Shown here piece after piece: positions 36,170 to 46,933 of a stretch of DNA of 64,000 nucleotides. Source of the DNA: Cylicocyclus nassatus (taxonomy: Eukaryota; Nematoda; Chromadorea; Rhabditida; Strongylidae); the NCBI GenBank assembly GCA_958299035.1, contig CATQJL010000112.1, forward strand, positions 60,309,823-60,373,822. The letters run 5' to 3'. The notes under the pieces were generated by a model. It did not search any database. It was not told the origin of the DNA and worked only from the letters and a program-made list of their open reading frames with translations. Position 1 is the stretch's first letter. Each line of letters opens with the position of its first letter. Both the position numbers and the translations under genes were made by a program.

Positions 36170-37139
36170 TTAGTTTGATGCAAAATTCCTGCATCAAAAT
36201 AGGTACAGACAGCAATAATTCGTAATGATCTTATATCCCAATTAGGATTCAATATATCATCAGTTAGAGCAAACCTAGCTCTACAAGAAGCGCTTAAATT
36301 TTTTCAGCAGTTTTGATACAAGTCAAGATTGAAGCCAAAAACGAAAAAGATCCAAGCGAACAAAAAACTAAGAAAAAATTAGAAGTCTAATCAGAAAATC
36401 CTTCAAAACTTGCTCACGCATTGTCATTTCGTATAAGACGTCTCTCTATACAGTTGCTGAATTTTCCTCTCAGCTAGAAATTGAGAGAACGAAATTTTTC
36501 ATGTTTTTACCAAGTGCTGAGATGTTCTAGCACCAACAGTTGTATATTGCATGCCACTAGCAGTAAGACTTTACACTTTCAGCCTTGCAAAGAAACTAGT
36601 TTGCGAGAAATATCGAAACTAGCTTTCTGTCCGAATTTTTCCTGCCTAATTGCTCAAAATTCGATATTTCTCGTAAACCAGCTGCTGCAAACTGAACATT
36701 CACACTTTTGCTTCTTCTTCTACTCTTTCTTGTTCTTCTTCTTGTAGTACACAACTCTCAGTGCTAGAAAATCTCAGCATTGTTTTGGGAAAACATGAAA
36801 AACTTTGTTAACTCAATTTCTAACTGAGAGAAAAATACAGCAACTGCATAGTGAAAAGCAACTGCGTCTTGTGCGAAATAACAATGCATGAGCAATTTAG
36901 AAGTTTTGAAGGACTTTCTGAACGGACTCCCAATTTTTTATTGATTTGGAACGCTTGGATCTTTTTGATTTTTGGCTTTAATCTTTGCTTGAATCAAAGC
37001 GCTGCAAAACTTCAAGGACTATCTTGTAGTGCTAGGTTTGCTCTAACCAGTGATATATCAAATCCTATTTGGGATAAAAATTATTCCGGATTATTGCGGT
37101 ATGTACCTATTTTGGTGCAGGAATTATGCATCAACCTAA
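36170..37139. mobile_element. Mariner-type palindromic element F
   Basis: The ends are TTAGTTTGATGCAAAATTCC on the left and TTAGGTTGATGCATAATTCC in reverse complement on the right, with TA on both sides. Arms of roughly 400 bp are inverted copies, each with the internal motif variant (36262 TTAGAGCAAACCTAGCTCT; 37026 inverted). No transposase frame is present. Confidence 0.85.
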
Positions 37140-39299
37140 TAAAAGAGAGTCAAACGTTGTCCATTATCTTTTAGGTTTTGCGTCCATTACGACTTAGCCG
37201 GAATTGACAGTAAGCCGACTGATACGCCTTTGAATGCTATCCAACTGTGCAACTCGGTGAATGTGTTTTGTTCCGGTCGTTGTTGTTCTATTTTTTCCAG
37301 TCGTATTATTTCGTTCAATAAAGTCTTTGAATAACTTTGCGTTTAATTGATATCACTTACGTTTTTTTGTGGTCAAGGTCTGTTCCTTTCATAGTTAAAG
37401 GCACAGAAGACATGTCTTTGAGGATCACTTTTTTGAGGACCACCAGAATCTTGGTACATTCCAGTAGAGAAACAGCCGAATAGTCAAATCTGCATTCACA
37501 AAACTTTATAGAATTTGTTCAGGAAGCACAGATACATCGACTTTCGATGCTATAGTGTGACCGAAGAATAAGCACCGAATTTGCGTACAAATGTTCCGAT
37601 ATCCGCAGTAAAGTGATCACATTAGTCAGAGTAGTTGTGTAGTTTCAGTATGTTCTACTGTAGGCCGAACCTGCATGAAAGTAACAACTTGCTAGTCTAA
37701 AGGAACACAATCACCAAGTTTTATGTTTTCGAGAAATACATCCTATTCAAACCTCTACCTGGCAGTGAAAGTTGTGAAAGCATTTTTAAGTAGTTTATCA
37801 TTAGAAAAGATGGAAGTTGGCTGCAGAACGTTTTACGTTTATACGAATGTAGCTTCCTCCAATATTTTCATGCACTGCTTCTGAAGACACGAAAAAAAAG
37901 CAACTCAGCTTTTCACTTTGAGCAAAACTCAAAGATTTTGAGAAACTTAAAGGCAGCATCCGGGCAAAATTTCGAATGGAATTTTTTGTTTATCTGGGCT
38001 TATTCCTCCCGCTGGTTCTGAAAATGCAGCTTGGAGGGCACGAAAACGCCGAAAACGTGCTTTCCCAAAAGCCCTTGGTTTGAATTTTGTCCTTTGCCGC
38101 CATGGTTGAGACGCAGAGTCTTTGTGGGATACCTACGTCTTGACTGTGTGCGGTATGCGCACTCTGGCTTATCGAACTAACTCGTCTCGGTCGCTGGGGC
38201 GTTCTATTCGCCACTTCTGAAGCGGATTTCTCGCCTCAGAAGCAAGGTGCATTGCCAGTTGGGCAAGAGCCTTACCAGGACGAGCGCCCCTGTACTCTAA
38301 ATTTTCGTATCTGCCCGGACGCTGCCTTTAAACCCGCTCTATCTTAGTCTATAGGTGTCTGTTCTCCATTCACTACATGTCGCAACCTTTTTTGAAGACT
38401 AACGGCAAAGAAGTTACATTGCGTTAACATCTATAAGCATTTCGGACCACGGACTGTGCGTAGTTCGGCTGCCTTGAAGGCACCGTCCACGCAGATTTTC
38501 GACTTTCATGTTTTCGTCGTTTCAGGGCCTTCTTATGCCCCTGATTCCAAATGTGAAGTCGAGAATGCGCGAAAACTCCAACAATTTCCGTTTCGGAGAA
38601 CCTACAGGCCGGCTTTCCGGAACGGTGATTGGCTGGGCGAGCACAAATGGGCGGGCATGGATGGGGAGGGGGGGGGGGGGCATGGATGAAGGTACTCGTG
38701 CATCTTTGCTATTCCGATGCGATTTTCTCGTTTCCGAAGCGGCATTTTGTGCCGCGACTTGGGCGTTGGATTGATAGAGGGCCCTACTATTATATGCTGA
38801 CAAAGGCTCAAAACTGTCAACTTAGGGTGGAAAGTGCCTTTAATCTTTTCTGTGGCAAATGAGTCAGCATGAACATTAACGACTAGCACGGAATTTAGCA
38901 TTATAAAAACATGATGGATATTTTATGTAGAAGTAATCTTGTTTTGAACCGTACTGCTATAATTCGGCGCACAGTTCTTCTATACTATTTACCCCTACTC
39001 AGGGTTCGGCACGAGGACTGCAAGAAACGAAGTCGCCTTTGACTTCGTTTTTTGCAGTTGCACAATGAGTACGGCATCCGCCATGAGATATTACACGAGA
39101 AAACACATGAAACGGAACGGAATCAAGCAAAATAAAAAACGTCAAAGAAGCATCAAACAAACGCGATGATATTCGCATTCTCTGGATTGACGATAAATTG
39201 TTTCCAGCGCGCAGCACTATGCGCTTGGAGCAGTGTTGCCATTCAAAATTTCAAGGAGCTGTAACTAAGCGGAGAGGAAGGGTTTGGTTTAGGAAACGA
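37140..39299. other. Unassigned stretch
   Basis: No gene could be supported. A G-run of about 12 lies at 38669-38681. A CAGGG-type hAT-like left end, CAGGGTTCGGCACGAGG, lies at 39000 followed by a hairpin (AACGAAGTC-GCCTTT-GACTTCGTT), but no right end or 8-bp duplication was found. Confidence 0.4.
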
Positions 39300-39485
39300 T
39301 TTGTAGTGTTTGGGATGTAGATGAGAATTACGTAAAGAAAGTGAAAAGAAATGTGAGGAGGGAATTTATGACTTTCTCTTTCCCAAGCCACCTCAAGTGG
39401 CTTTCCAGGTGGCTTGAAAGCCACCTAACTCTGAAAAAGGTTTACACGCCTCCAATTCACACAATTTTTTCGTAATTCTTCACAA
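39300..39485. repeat. Hairpin repeat, copy 1
   Basis: The core AAGCCACCTCAAGTGGCTT overlaps AGGTGGCTTGAAAGCCACCT to form alternative stems. It is flanked by TGTGAGGAG upstream and CACACAATTTTTTCGTAATT downstream. The same flanks and core layout recur at 39930-40075 with a different core word. Confidence 0.65.
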
Positions 39486-39532
39486 ATAGTCCTAACTTCC
39501 CACTACCCATCTACATAGCGGTATGCTAGTTA

Positions 39533-39625
39533 CACCTAGTTTTGCGTGCCAAAAGCCGTGTGAACCCGTTTGACGCGCTTTGAAGGACCCTTATCGGAAC
39601 CGGCTCGTACTTGTGCATGGTGGAC
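39533..39625 (+). repeat. Dispersed repeat R2, copy 2
   Basis: It matches 14635-14735. It ends where CAGGGCCCAGCACGAGG, a hAT-like left end, starts at 39626. Confidence 0.7.
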
Positions 39626-39929
39626 CAGGGCCCAGCACGAGGTGACATATAAGGAATAAAAAAGAAGTTCCTCTTGGCTTTGCAGAAAATTACGAGATAC
39701 CTTTTGTAGTATTTGTAGAAGCTCCTCTGATGATCTGCGACGAAAAAAAGGGAATAGTGAAGAAAATACTAGAAATAAAACAAAGTTTAGAAAGAAATGC
39801 AAAAAAGCTATTTTTATATATCATCAAGAGCCGTAAGAAAGCATAGGGGACAAAACTTGGGTTAAGGTTAGTACTCATAGGTAGATGCTCTGAAAAATAT
39901 ATTTATGTAAAAAATCTGGAAATTTATGT

Positions 39930-40075
39930 GAGGAAGGGGAAGAATTGTGAAGATTCTTGACCTTGTTTGGTCCCACGCAACCTCAGCGTGCTCCCAGGTT
40001 GTGAGCAACCTGAAATCAAGAAACACTTTGAACTTTTCTCTTCCACACAATTTTTTTCATAATTTTTCACCTTTT
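39930..40075. repeat. Hairpin repeat, copy 2
   Basis: It has the same architecture as 39300-39485, with the core GCAACCTCAGCGTGCTCCCA followed by GGTTGTGAGCAACCTG. The upstream flank is ATGTGAGGA and the downstream flank is CACACAATTTTTTTCATAAT. Confidence 0.65.
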
Positions 40076-40094
40076 CCTCGATCATCGCCGCGGA

Positions 40095-40177
40095 TGTACA
40101 GTCGTGGTCAATACGCATTGGGCTTTCCTACCGTATCCCGAAAATCGTTCATCCGCCGCGCACCGTGCCGCTCAGGC
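40095..40177 (+). repeat. 83-bp repeat, perfect inverted copy at 54861-54943
   Basis: It starts TGTACAGTCGTGGTCAATAC and is identical over 83 bp to the reverse complement of 54861-54943, diverging beyond. TACAGT-GTGGTC-type sequence resembles Tc1-family transposon termini, so both may be ends of related elements. Confidence 0.85.
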
Positions 40178-40523
40178 TACGCGACGCGTTGGCTGCGTAT
40201 CCCTGGCCCATTGCCAACTGCGCATCTACTTTATTGATTGACTCTCTCTCGGCTGTTTCGTCATCTTTTTGCGCAACACTGCCCACTACATTTACGATCG
40301 CCACATCCTGTCGCATCTCCCAAGTTTATTTGACTTTTTTGGGAGGGTTTGGAAGTAGCTTTTGCCATTCTAGCGCGTCCGTCCGTCGCTAACAGCTGGA
40401 GGCGCCAAATACTTCTGCCCTAACGATTTTGGGCTTGCTGATCTCATCCTCATGCCTGATGCAGATCTCATTCGAATATATAAGGTGAGATTGCATGCCT
40501 TTGCTACCTTTCATCGTATAATA

Positions 40524-41475
40524 TTAGGTTGTTACATAAGTCTTGTTACACTTCAACTTCTTACGGCGATAAGTCATGCACCTCATAATCTTTATAGGAC
40601 TCCGGGGTACCATTCGATAGAGCAAAGCAAGCTCTACAAGAAGGTCCGCAAAAGTTCGCACCAGCTTTGACCCACTATAAGTTTGCGCCCAAAATCTGAA
40701 TCGTATTGAAGGCTCGAAAATCGCGAAAAATTCATATCTTCGTTCAGATAAATCCTACGGAACTCCAACTTGCTCAAAAGAATTGCACACTATATCAAAC
40801 ACTCATGTGCACCAATTCTGTATTTTTTCCTCATCTAGAAATTGAGAGGAAGAAATTTTTTTTGTTTTTACAAAAACGGAACTATGCTTTTTTTATTCAT
40901 GTAGCTGTATACTACAAGCCCTTAGAAGTATAATCGTAAATTTTCAGCTTTCCAGAAGCCCTAGTTTTCGAAAAATACCGAATTTGACTTTTTTCACTCG
41001 GGTGTTCAGTGCTAAATTCGGTATTTTCCGCAAACTAGGGCTTCTGGAAAGCTGAAAATTTACGGTTATACTTCTAAGAGCTTGTAGTACATAGGTAAAT
41101 GAATAGAAACAACATAGCTCCGTTTTTGTAAAAACAAGAAAATTTCCTTTTTCTCCATTTCTAGATGAGGAAAAAATACAGCAACGGTATATATGAGTGT
41201 CTGATGTGGTGTGTAATCTACATGAGCAACTTGGAGATCCGTAGGATTTATTTGAACGAAGATATGAATTTTTCCCAATTTTCAAGCCTTCAGTACCACT
41301 CAGATTCTGGATGCAAACTTACGGTGATTTGGAGCTGGTGCGAACTTTTGCATACCAACTTGTAGGGCTTGCTTTGCTCTATCGAATGGTGCCCTGGAGC
41401 CCTATTAAAGTTTCGAAGTTTACGGCTTATTTTCGTAAGAAATCAAAGTGTAACAAGACTTATGTAACAACCTAA
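40524..41475. mobile_element. Mariner-type palindromic element E
   Basis: The ends are TTAGGTTGTTACATAAGTCT, inverted and TA-flanked (40522-40523, 41476-41477). Almost the whole 952 bp folds on itself: arms of about 460 bp with a centre near 41000 (AATACCGAATTT / AAATTCGGTATT). The internal motif lies at 40615 and, inverted, at 41364. The open frames on both strands are mirror copies of one another and are not genes. Confidence 0.92.
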
Positions 41476-41987
41476 TATAAACTTTCTAGGTTCATGATCG
41501 TCTCAATTTACAGCTACAACCGAATGTTCTGATAGATCCCGATTATCACAAGTTGAAGGTATAAAATGTTGAATAATCCTGCAGTGCAGTAGATATCGAC
41601 AAGAATTTCAGGCTCAATTGCATTGTATTTTGTTCGAGCCGACTGTATTAGCGATAGCAATTAAACCTTCTAATCTAGAAGAGCAATGATTTAGAGTAAG
41701 TGCGATTTACAAAATTCAAAAAGTACTAATTCATTTACCATTCAGACGCAGATGAAACTAACACAAATGCAGCTCGGAGAGGAACACTATTCAACTGATT
41801 CATTAGTTTAACCTCATTGATTTCAGTATAACAGAACTCTGTCGAACGGAAGCATTGCAGTGTATGCTTCATTTCTCAATCACAAATTTCTTGTTCAGTA
41901 TTTCATAGTATCTAATAGTAATCAGTCTCATCATGACTTCAAGTTCTTACTTTTATTTTGTTGATCAGTGTACATGAACTATCGCAG

Positions 41988-43693
41988 ATGGACGACGCCG
42001 TTGTTGAAGAAATAGAACTGACCGCTGATGATTTTGAGCCTCTTGATTATGAGGATGCCACCGATGATTCTTTAATGCTACAATTCTCACGGTTTGTTTT
42101 TGTTGAGCAGCTATTATGTTTCTTGTCTATATCGGAACTGTGTTGTTCCAGTTCTTGTTTGTGCAGAATTTTTCCTAATTCGAAAGGCTCCATAGTCTCA
42201 AGTTTATTTTGAAATTTGTCATTTTTGTAGAAAGCAGCACAAAATAACTTTATCATTAGCAGTAAGCATCTGTCTGCATAACTAATTGCGTCAGAAAACA
42301 AGTTTATAGTTGGCTAGCCTCAGCAAACTCATCTTTTTCATATTCAATCAATGATATCGATTGCCTTCTAAGCTTACAACTATTTAGGTTGTAGACAAAG
42401 TTTGCGATCCATCTGCTCACAAAAAAGCCGGTGGGCCAAGAAACGACGATGTTAGCAACATGGGAGAAATGCGTATACAGGATAATAAACGACGTAGTAA
42501 TCTGTTACGCTCAGCCAAGAAACATTACGAATCCGAAGTTTATGATGTGTGTAGTGACGATGACATGTTGCTCGAATTACCTGAGGACTCCGAGACCGAA
42601 TCATCACAATCTTCGCAGGTATTCACTTTTTTGTCAGTGTAAAATCGATTTTTACTTATCGTGAATCTTTCAAATCTAAACAGACCGCAGGTAGAGTGAA
42701 ATATGTTTGTCAGCACCAGCGAAGTTCATTTTATCGAAGAAAAAGAAAACTGAGGCCTTATTACGCTGTTCTCGCTTTCAGCTATAATGATAAAGTATTT
42801 ATACGAAGAACTTCACCCCAAATCTGGGACATGTATGGAAGTCAACCTGAAAACACTAATGACATCATTCGCATTTCTTTGATCAAAAGCATGGTCCACA
42901 TTGTCTAACGTGTCCCAACGCAAAAATCCTGTACGCCGGAGAATTCGCTTTGGGGGATGGGCGCGTTGCGCAGCCGTGTGTAGATTTAGATAGTGCGTGT
43001 GCCTTTCGAGCTGCGTTTGTCATCCTTGTGGTTTTAGGTATACAGACAGCGGCGAAACAGCTCACCAGTTTGAAGTGTTGTTATTAGGTGATTCTGTGAA
43101 AACATTTGATCAACGAATGAATGTGATAGGTAAATCCCATTCGTGCTATGCCGTATAACCTATGTTGTACTGTTTTTGGGGGCGGAGGGCATTGGGATCG
43201 GCCGAACTATTCCTGCTATTCCTACGACTCCTGCGAATCCTGCGATTCCTGTGAGTCCCGCACAGTTTAGACGCCGCTTAAATGAGCGCGTGTTGCGTGT
43301 TACGTGTTGTTTCACGCAACACGCGCTCATTTAAGCGGCGTCTAAACTGTGCGGGACTCACAGGAATCGCAGGATTCGCAGGAGTCGTAGGAATAGCAGG
43401 AATAGTATGGCCGATCCCATTAGGTCGCCGAAAGTGAGGTCCCGGGCGGACAATGCAGCAGATACTCAGCCTGTGCCTGCATAGGAATGCGTATCTGTTG
43501 TAGATATTCGGCGGAACTGCGCACTTTTGGTGACCTATTGTCCTCCGCCCTGGTGTATCATTTGTAACTTTTATGTTACAAGATTGGTTCTGTAAAGGCG
43601 ATGTTCTTGTTATTGACTGTGAAATGTTTAGGTTTCTTGATTCGAGCCATTCAGCCTAAGAAACCTAGGAAAGCGAAAGGGAATGCGTTTTAG
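41988..43693 (+). CDS. Unknown six-exon gene, acidic N-terminus and Cys/His-rich centre
   Basis: The model joins 41988-42095, 42388-42618, 42684-42794, 42890-42975, 43038-43129 and 43632-43693, about 229 residues, TAG at 43691-43693. Introns 2-4 are 65, 95 and 62 nt with GT..AG ends and matching phases. Intron 5 (502 nt) holds a palindromic repeat. A splice acceptor (TTGATCAG) precedes the ATG, which would suit a trans-spliced 5' end. The N-terminus is strongly acidic (MDDAVVEEIELTADDFEPL), exon 2 has a basic patch then an acidic stretch, and exons 3-4 carry Cys/His (YVCQHQ, HGPHCLTCPNAK). The C-terminus is basic (PKKPRKAKGNAF). I recognise no family. The weakest point is the exon-1 donor: CACG|GTTTGT is the better site but breaks phase, so I used GTTTTT. 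Confidence 0.65.
43180..43550. mobile_element. Foldback/MITE in the last intron
   Basis: The outer inverted ends are GGGCGGAGGGCATTGGG and, in reverse complement on the right, GGGCGGAGGACAATAGG. Inside, 43194-43299 and 43313-43418 form a 106-bp inverted repeat with only two mismatches and a 13-nt loop. Each arm carries six 9-bp repeats of the type ATTCCTGCG. It lies entirely in intron 5 of the 41988-43693 gene. Confidence 0.85.
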
Positions 43694-43774
43694 GTGCGAC
43701 ATCTGCTTACCTATGTCGTATTTATCATGCCCTTTTTCACTGCAGGTCCCTTCGCCTAACACCCTTAGCCAAAA
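43694..43774 (+). promoter_or_regulatory. Intercistronic region with candidate trans-splice acceptor
   Basis: Only 81 nt separate the upstream stop from the next ATG. CCCTTTTTCACTGCAG ends at 43745, 52 nt after the stop. Nematode operons typically have about 50-200 nt between genes with such an acceptor for spliced-leader addition. This is an inference; no transcript evidence is available. Confidence 0.5.
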
Positions 43775-44049
43775 ATGGAGTTTGATCAAGGATATACGGC
43801 AGATCATCGCATTAAGAAGGAAGCCACTGTGGTAGGATTTTAGAACAAGTTTTCATAAACTTGTTTACGAAGCTCCAATCAGTGATAAGGAGTTCGCTTG
43901 TTGATGTGGACCGGACCTTGTTGTATGTGACGAAAAGCATGAATCCAGAACCTGAATACAGACATAGCCAACTACCTGGGTGCTATCAAAACGAGAAGCC
44001 ACCAATAATGCAGTACAGAGATGCCTGCACAACCCGACTTTCATATTGA
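43775..44049 (+). CDS. Small two-exon gene, 77 residues, unknown
   Basis: Exon 1 is 43775-43831 (MEFDQGYTADHRIKKEATV), followed by a 41-nt GT..AG intron (43832-43872). Exon 2 is 43873-44049, ending TGA. Both exons are phase 0 at the junction. Exon 2 is protein-like throughout (for example VDVDRTLLYVTKSMNPEPEY). It has no signal peptide or membrane segment. It directly follows the 41988-43693 gene in the same direction and is convergent with the transposase gene downstream. A T-rich tail follows the stop (44100-44150). I do not recognise the family. Confidence 0.6.
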
Positions 44050-44198
44050 GATTTGCAAGGAATCGAGCTACTTTCAAGTATGTTCTGTCTACATAAGGTT
44101 TATTTTTCATTCTTTTCTTCCTTCTTTTTTTATTTATTTATACTTTGTTGATTATGTTTTTACGCCATGCTGCTGACATTGTAATAGGGGGGACATGT

Positions 44199-45752
44199 TC
44201 ATAATGAAAACTCTGAAAGAGTTTCTTCTAAGTCGCTTTCTCCCCCTGTTGATGACCCATCTTCCTCCATATCTAGTAGCTCCTTCTGACGAGCCTCGGT
44301 CTCCTTCGCCTGCGCATCCCGAAACCATGCACTTGCTTCGGTCCTAGTCACACTCGCCAGCCAGGTAGAAGTTCGCTCCCTCACCTAGGTGGTAACTTAC
44401 TTACCCTAGTCATGCGGATGCAACATCCGTAGAATTAAATAGCTTTATGAAACCCACCACCTCAATCTTATCTGTTGTCCTTCCCATCTTATTCAGGAAC
44501 GCCTTGAGCTGGCTCCAACACAGCTCGATAGGGTTAAACATGCAATGAAATGGTGGTAATCTTATAAGATTAACACCATGGTCATTACATATTTGCTCTG
44601 TGGCGTAACTGCGTAAAGCAGTCACGCCACCCCTGAAGTCGATGTAACAGCGGAGCTGAAGAGAACCTTTGAACTTTTTTCTATCCAATTTTATGCGTAA
44701 GTCACCTCGTTCACCAAATCTTCTTTCGTGGCGTCGTCAGGCAACTCGATGCCCTTACTAGTCAGGAAGTCCTTTATTTGTCCTTTAGTCGAGGAACTTC
44801 TGGGCAGCTTTTCTAACTGCCTACAATGGTACGGAGCGTTATCCATTACCAAAGTGACAGTCCTTCTCCCCGCCCGTCGCACCATGTGTGGTAGCGAGTC
44901 CACTAACCACTTCTCGAACAGAGTGTGGTTCATGTCGGCATGGTAATCGCTCTCTAAATTCCGCGTTCCGCTAACGACCACTCTGACGCTTTTATCTACT
45001 ATGCCATCTTCCGCCATAGCCGCTATCACGATGGCCCGCTTACCCTTGTTTTTACAAACAGTTCTCCCGTAGGAGTATCTCTGGAACAACGAGCGAGGGG
45101 CAAATTGGGGAATTGTTTTGTCATTCCATCCTTTTTTATTCGCCATGCCGCTGAATACCCAGGTCTCATCCATGTAGATGAGGTATTCATTCCTGTGTCG
45201 TGCTGCAGCCATCTCAGACAAGAAGGCGTGCCTCTTCGCCACCAGGTCTGCCCTTTCAAATATAAATTTTAGCCCCGTATTCTTCGTAAAAGAAAAGCCA
45301 AGTCCTTTTACGAGCCTGTACAAGGTCGTTTGTGAAAGGACGAAATTTTCATGTGCCGAGGACAGTTCGGCGTGGAGGTCGGCTATAGTTACATTATCCT
45401 CATTCCTCAGTTTTGCGTGAATGGCTTGTTTGACTACTTCGCCCCACTCCGCTCCATGTCTTCTCAAGGCTGCTTTTCTCATACTTTTTCGGTTGTACAG
45501 CTTCATGCGCTTATTGGGTGCAAAGCGCCCACGCTGTATGTTGGTGACGGTATTTCGAGAGACCCCACATGCTAAGACAGTGAGATCTCTTGGCGCCTTG
45601 GAAATCGCCTCCGCGCAGGGGCCTCGTACTCTTTCTCTTATGTCCCTGAAGAACTTGTGGATGCGTGCAATCAAAATCCGTGCTTGATCTCCAAAAACTG
45701 CTCGTCGTTTCGACAAATTCCTCCTTTTTTTCTTGGACTGCAACGCTGCCAT
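44199..45752 (-). CDS. IS630/Tc1-type DDE transposase with two candidate introns
   Basis: The model is 45752-44706, 44655-44461 and 44384-44199, about 475 residues. Exon 1 gives an N-terminal basic/helix-turn-helix region followed by the catalytic core: YMDETWVF holds the first Asp and VTLVMDNAPYH the second. Exon 2 carries LPPFHCMFNPIELCW with the catalytic Glu, and exon 3 an acidic tail. Introns of 50 nt (44705-44656, ending CTTCAG) and 76 nt (44460-44385, ending CACCTAG) restore one frame across the two stops that otherwise break it. The order and motifs fit the DDE_3 transposases of the Tc1/mariner-IS630 group with an insertion between the second Asp and the Glu. If the introns are wrong, the gene is broken by two frame changes. 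Its terminal repeats were not found. Confidence 0.85.
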
Positions 45753-45847
45753 TTGTTGCGCGCAGATGTGCGCACACTCCTCACATGTTCTTTGCCGGAT
45801 GCACTAAAACAATGCTTTATTATTTTTCGTGAACTGCTGTTGCTTGA

Positions 45848-46081
45848 CGGGCCCGGCATAGATGGTTCGGAGTCAACTGGACTTCGTTTTTGAGGTTGGA
45901 AGCAACGGGGATATCGTTTTTATAAGATCCAGGGCGAAGCATCACAAAAAAGTTTTGTTATGTCGATTGAACAAGGGTTTTCCTACTGACTTTTACGTCA
46001 AAAGGGACTTCGTAAGTTTTCGGGAATTCATAGAGGACTTTGTCTGCAAAAATTCTCCAAGCCAACGCGTACCGGGCCCTG
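45848..46081. mobile_element. hAT-type MITE 2 (234 bp)
   Basis: The ends are CGGGCCCGGCATA on the left and TACCGGGCCCTG on the right, flanked by an exact 8-bp duplication, TTGCTTGA (45840-45847, 46082-46089). The frame running through it is not a gene. It lies just upstream of the transposase start, which it does not belong to. Confidence 0.9.
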
Positions 46082-46344
46082 TTGCTTGAGCATGCAGTCA
46101 AGCAATCATCATGCATTTGAGTTCATGCAAACGTGCGAAGCGCAATCATTTCGGTATCAATACATTGTTGCAACGGTGAGGAATCATAGTTTGTTCCCAC
46201 ACAATGCAATGCTGCACTTGTACCAAGCGTGCAAGAAATTTAGACTACGATGCTATCACTCACCATACCTCTGTTGTCTCATGAGAGACAGAATGCAGAA
46301 AGAAGTTTAGAATGCAGAGAGGTCGAATGTCTAGCTTCATTAGT

Positions 46345-46482
46345 AATGTGAGTTCAGTACTTTTTCCGTGAATGTTGGCGTAGATCGGCGACTAGTCGAT
46401 TTTGAGGACTATAGATCTCCTTGTACTGGCAGTAAGTAATGTGAGTTCAGTACTTTTTCCGTGAATGTTGGCGTAGATCGGC
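46345..46482. repeat. Short tandem duplication
   Basis: A segment of about 50 bp starting AGTAATGTGAGTTCAG and ending GTAGATCGGCGA occurs at about 46345 and again at about 46436. GTAAGTAATGTG at 46433 and CACATTACTTAC at 46516 are inverted, hinting at a small TIR element. Confidence 0.7.
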
Positions 46483-46933
46483 GATGCATTGCAGGCGAAT
46501 GTCATGTGGTTAATGCACATTACTTACCGTTTTCGGCTCGTAAGAAGTTTGTGAAATTTCCGAAAATTCTAAGAAGTACTGAGATGACTCTACAGCCTCA
46601 GTCACTTCCATCGGCTCCGTCCTTTCTTGCAGTTTAGCCGCATTCACACCCTTAATTGATCATAAATATCATTAAGCTGTCCCAAAAGTAACCCGCTCTT
46701 CCAAATCAATCAAGCTGTTCTGTTTTCCTAGCAGAGTTGGGTACCATTCAACCTGTAAGTACTATTATAAAATTTTGCATCGCTTTTCCCTTCAGTTAGT
46801 CATGCGGTGGCTATGTTTGTGCTTTCATCGGGAAAATAGTTTTAATCAGGGTTGAGCGTGATGTTATGCGCGCCCGACGTGGAGGGTGTAAGGGTGGTAG
46901 TGGGAGGAGGGGTTGTAAAGGAGGCTGTAATTA

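Noticed and set aside
39626..39642. CAGGGCCCAGCACGAGG as a fourth hAT element
   Set aside because: No matching right end or 8-bp duplication was found downstream.
40706..41365. Mirror-image frames on both strands
   Set aside because: They are explained by the palindrome of mariner element E.
45862..46089. 75-codon frame upstream of the transposase
   Set aside because: It lies within the hAT MITE 45848-46081 and has no coding features.
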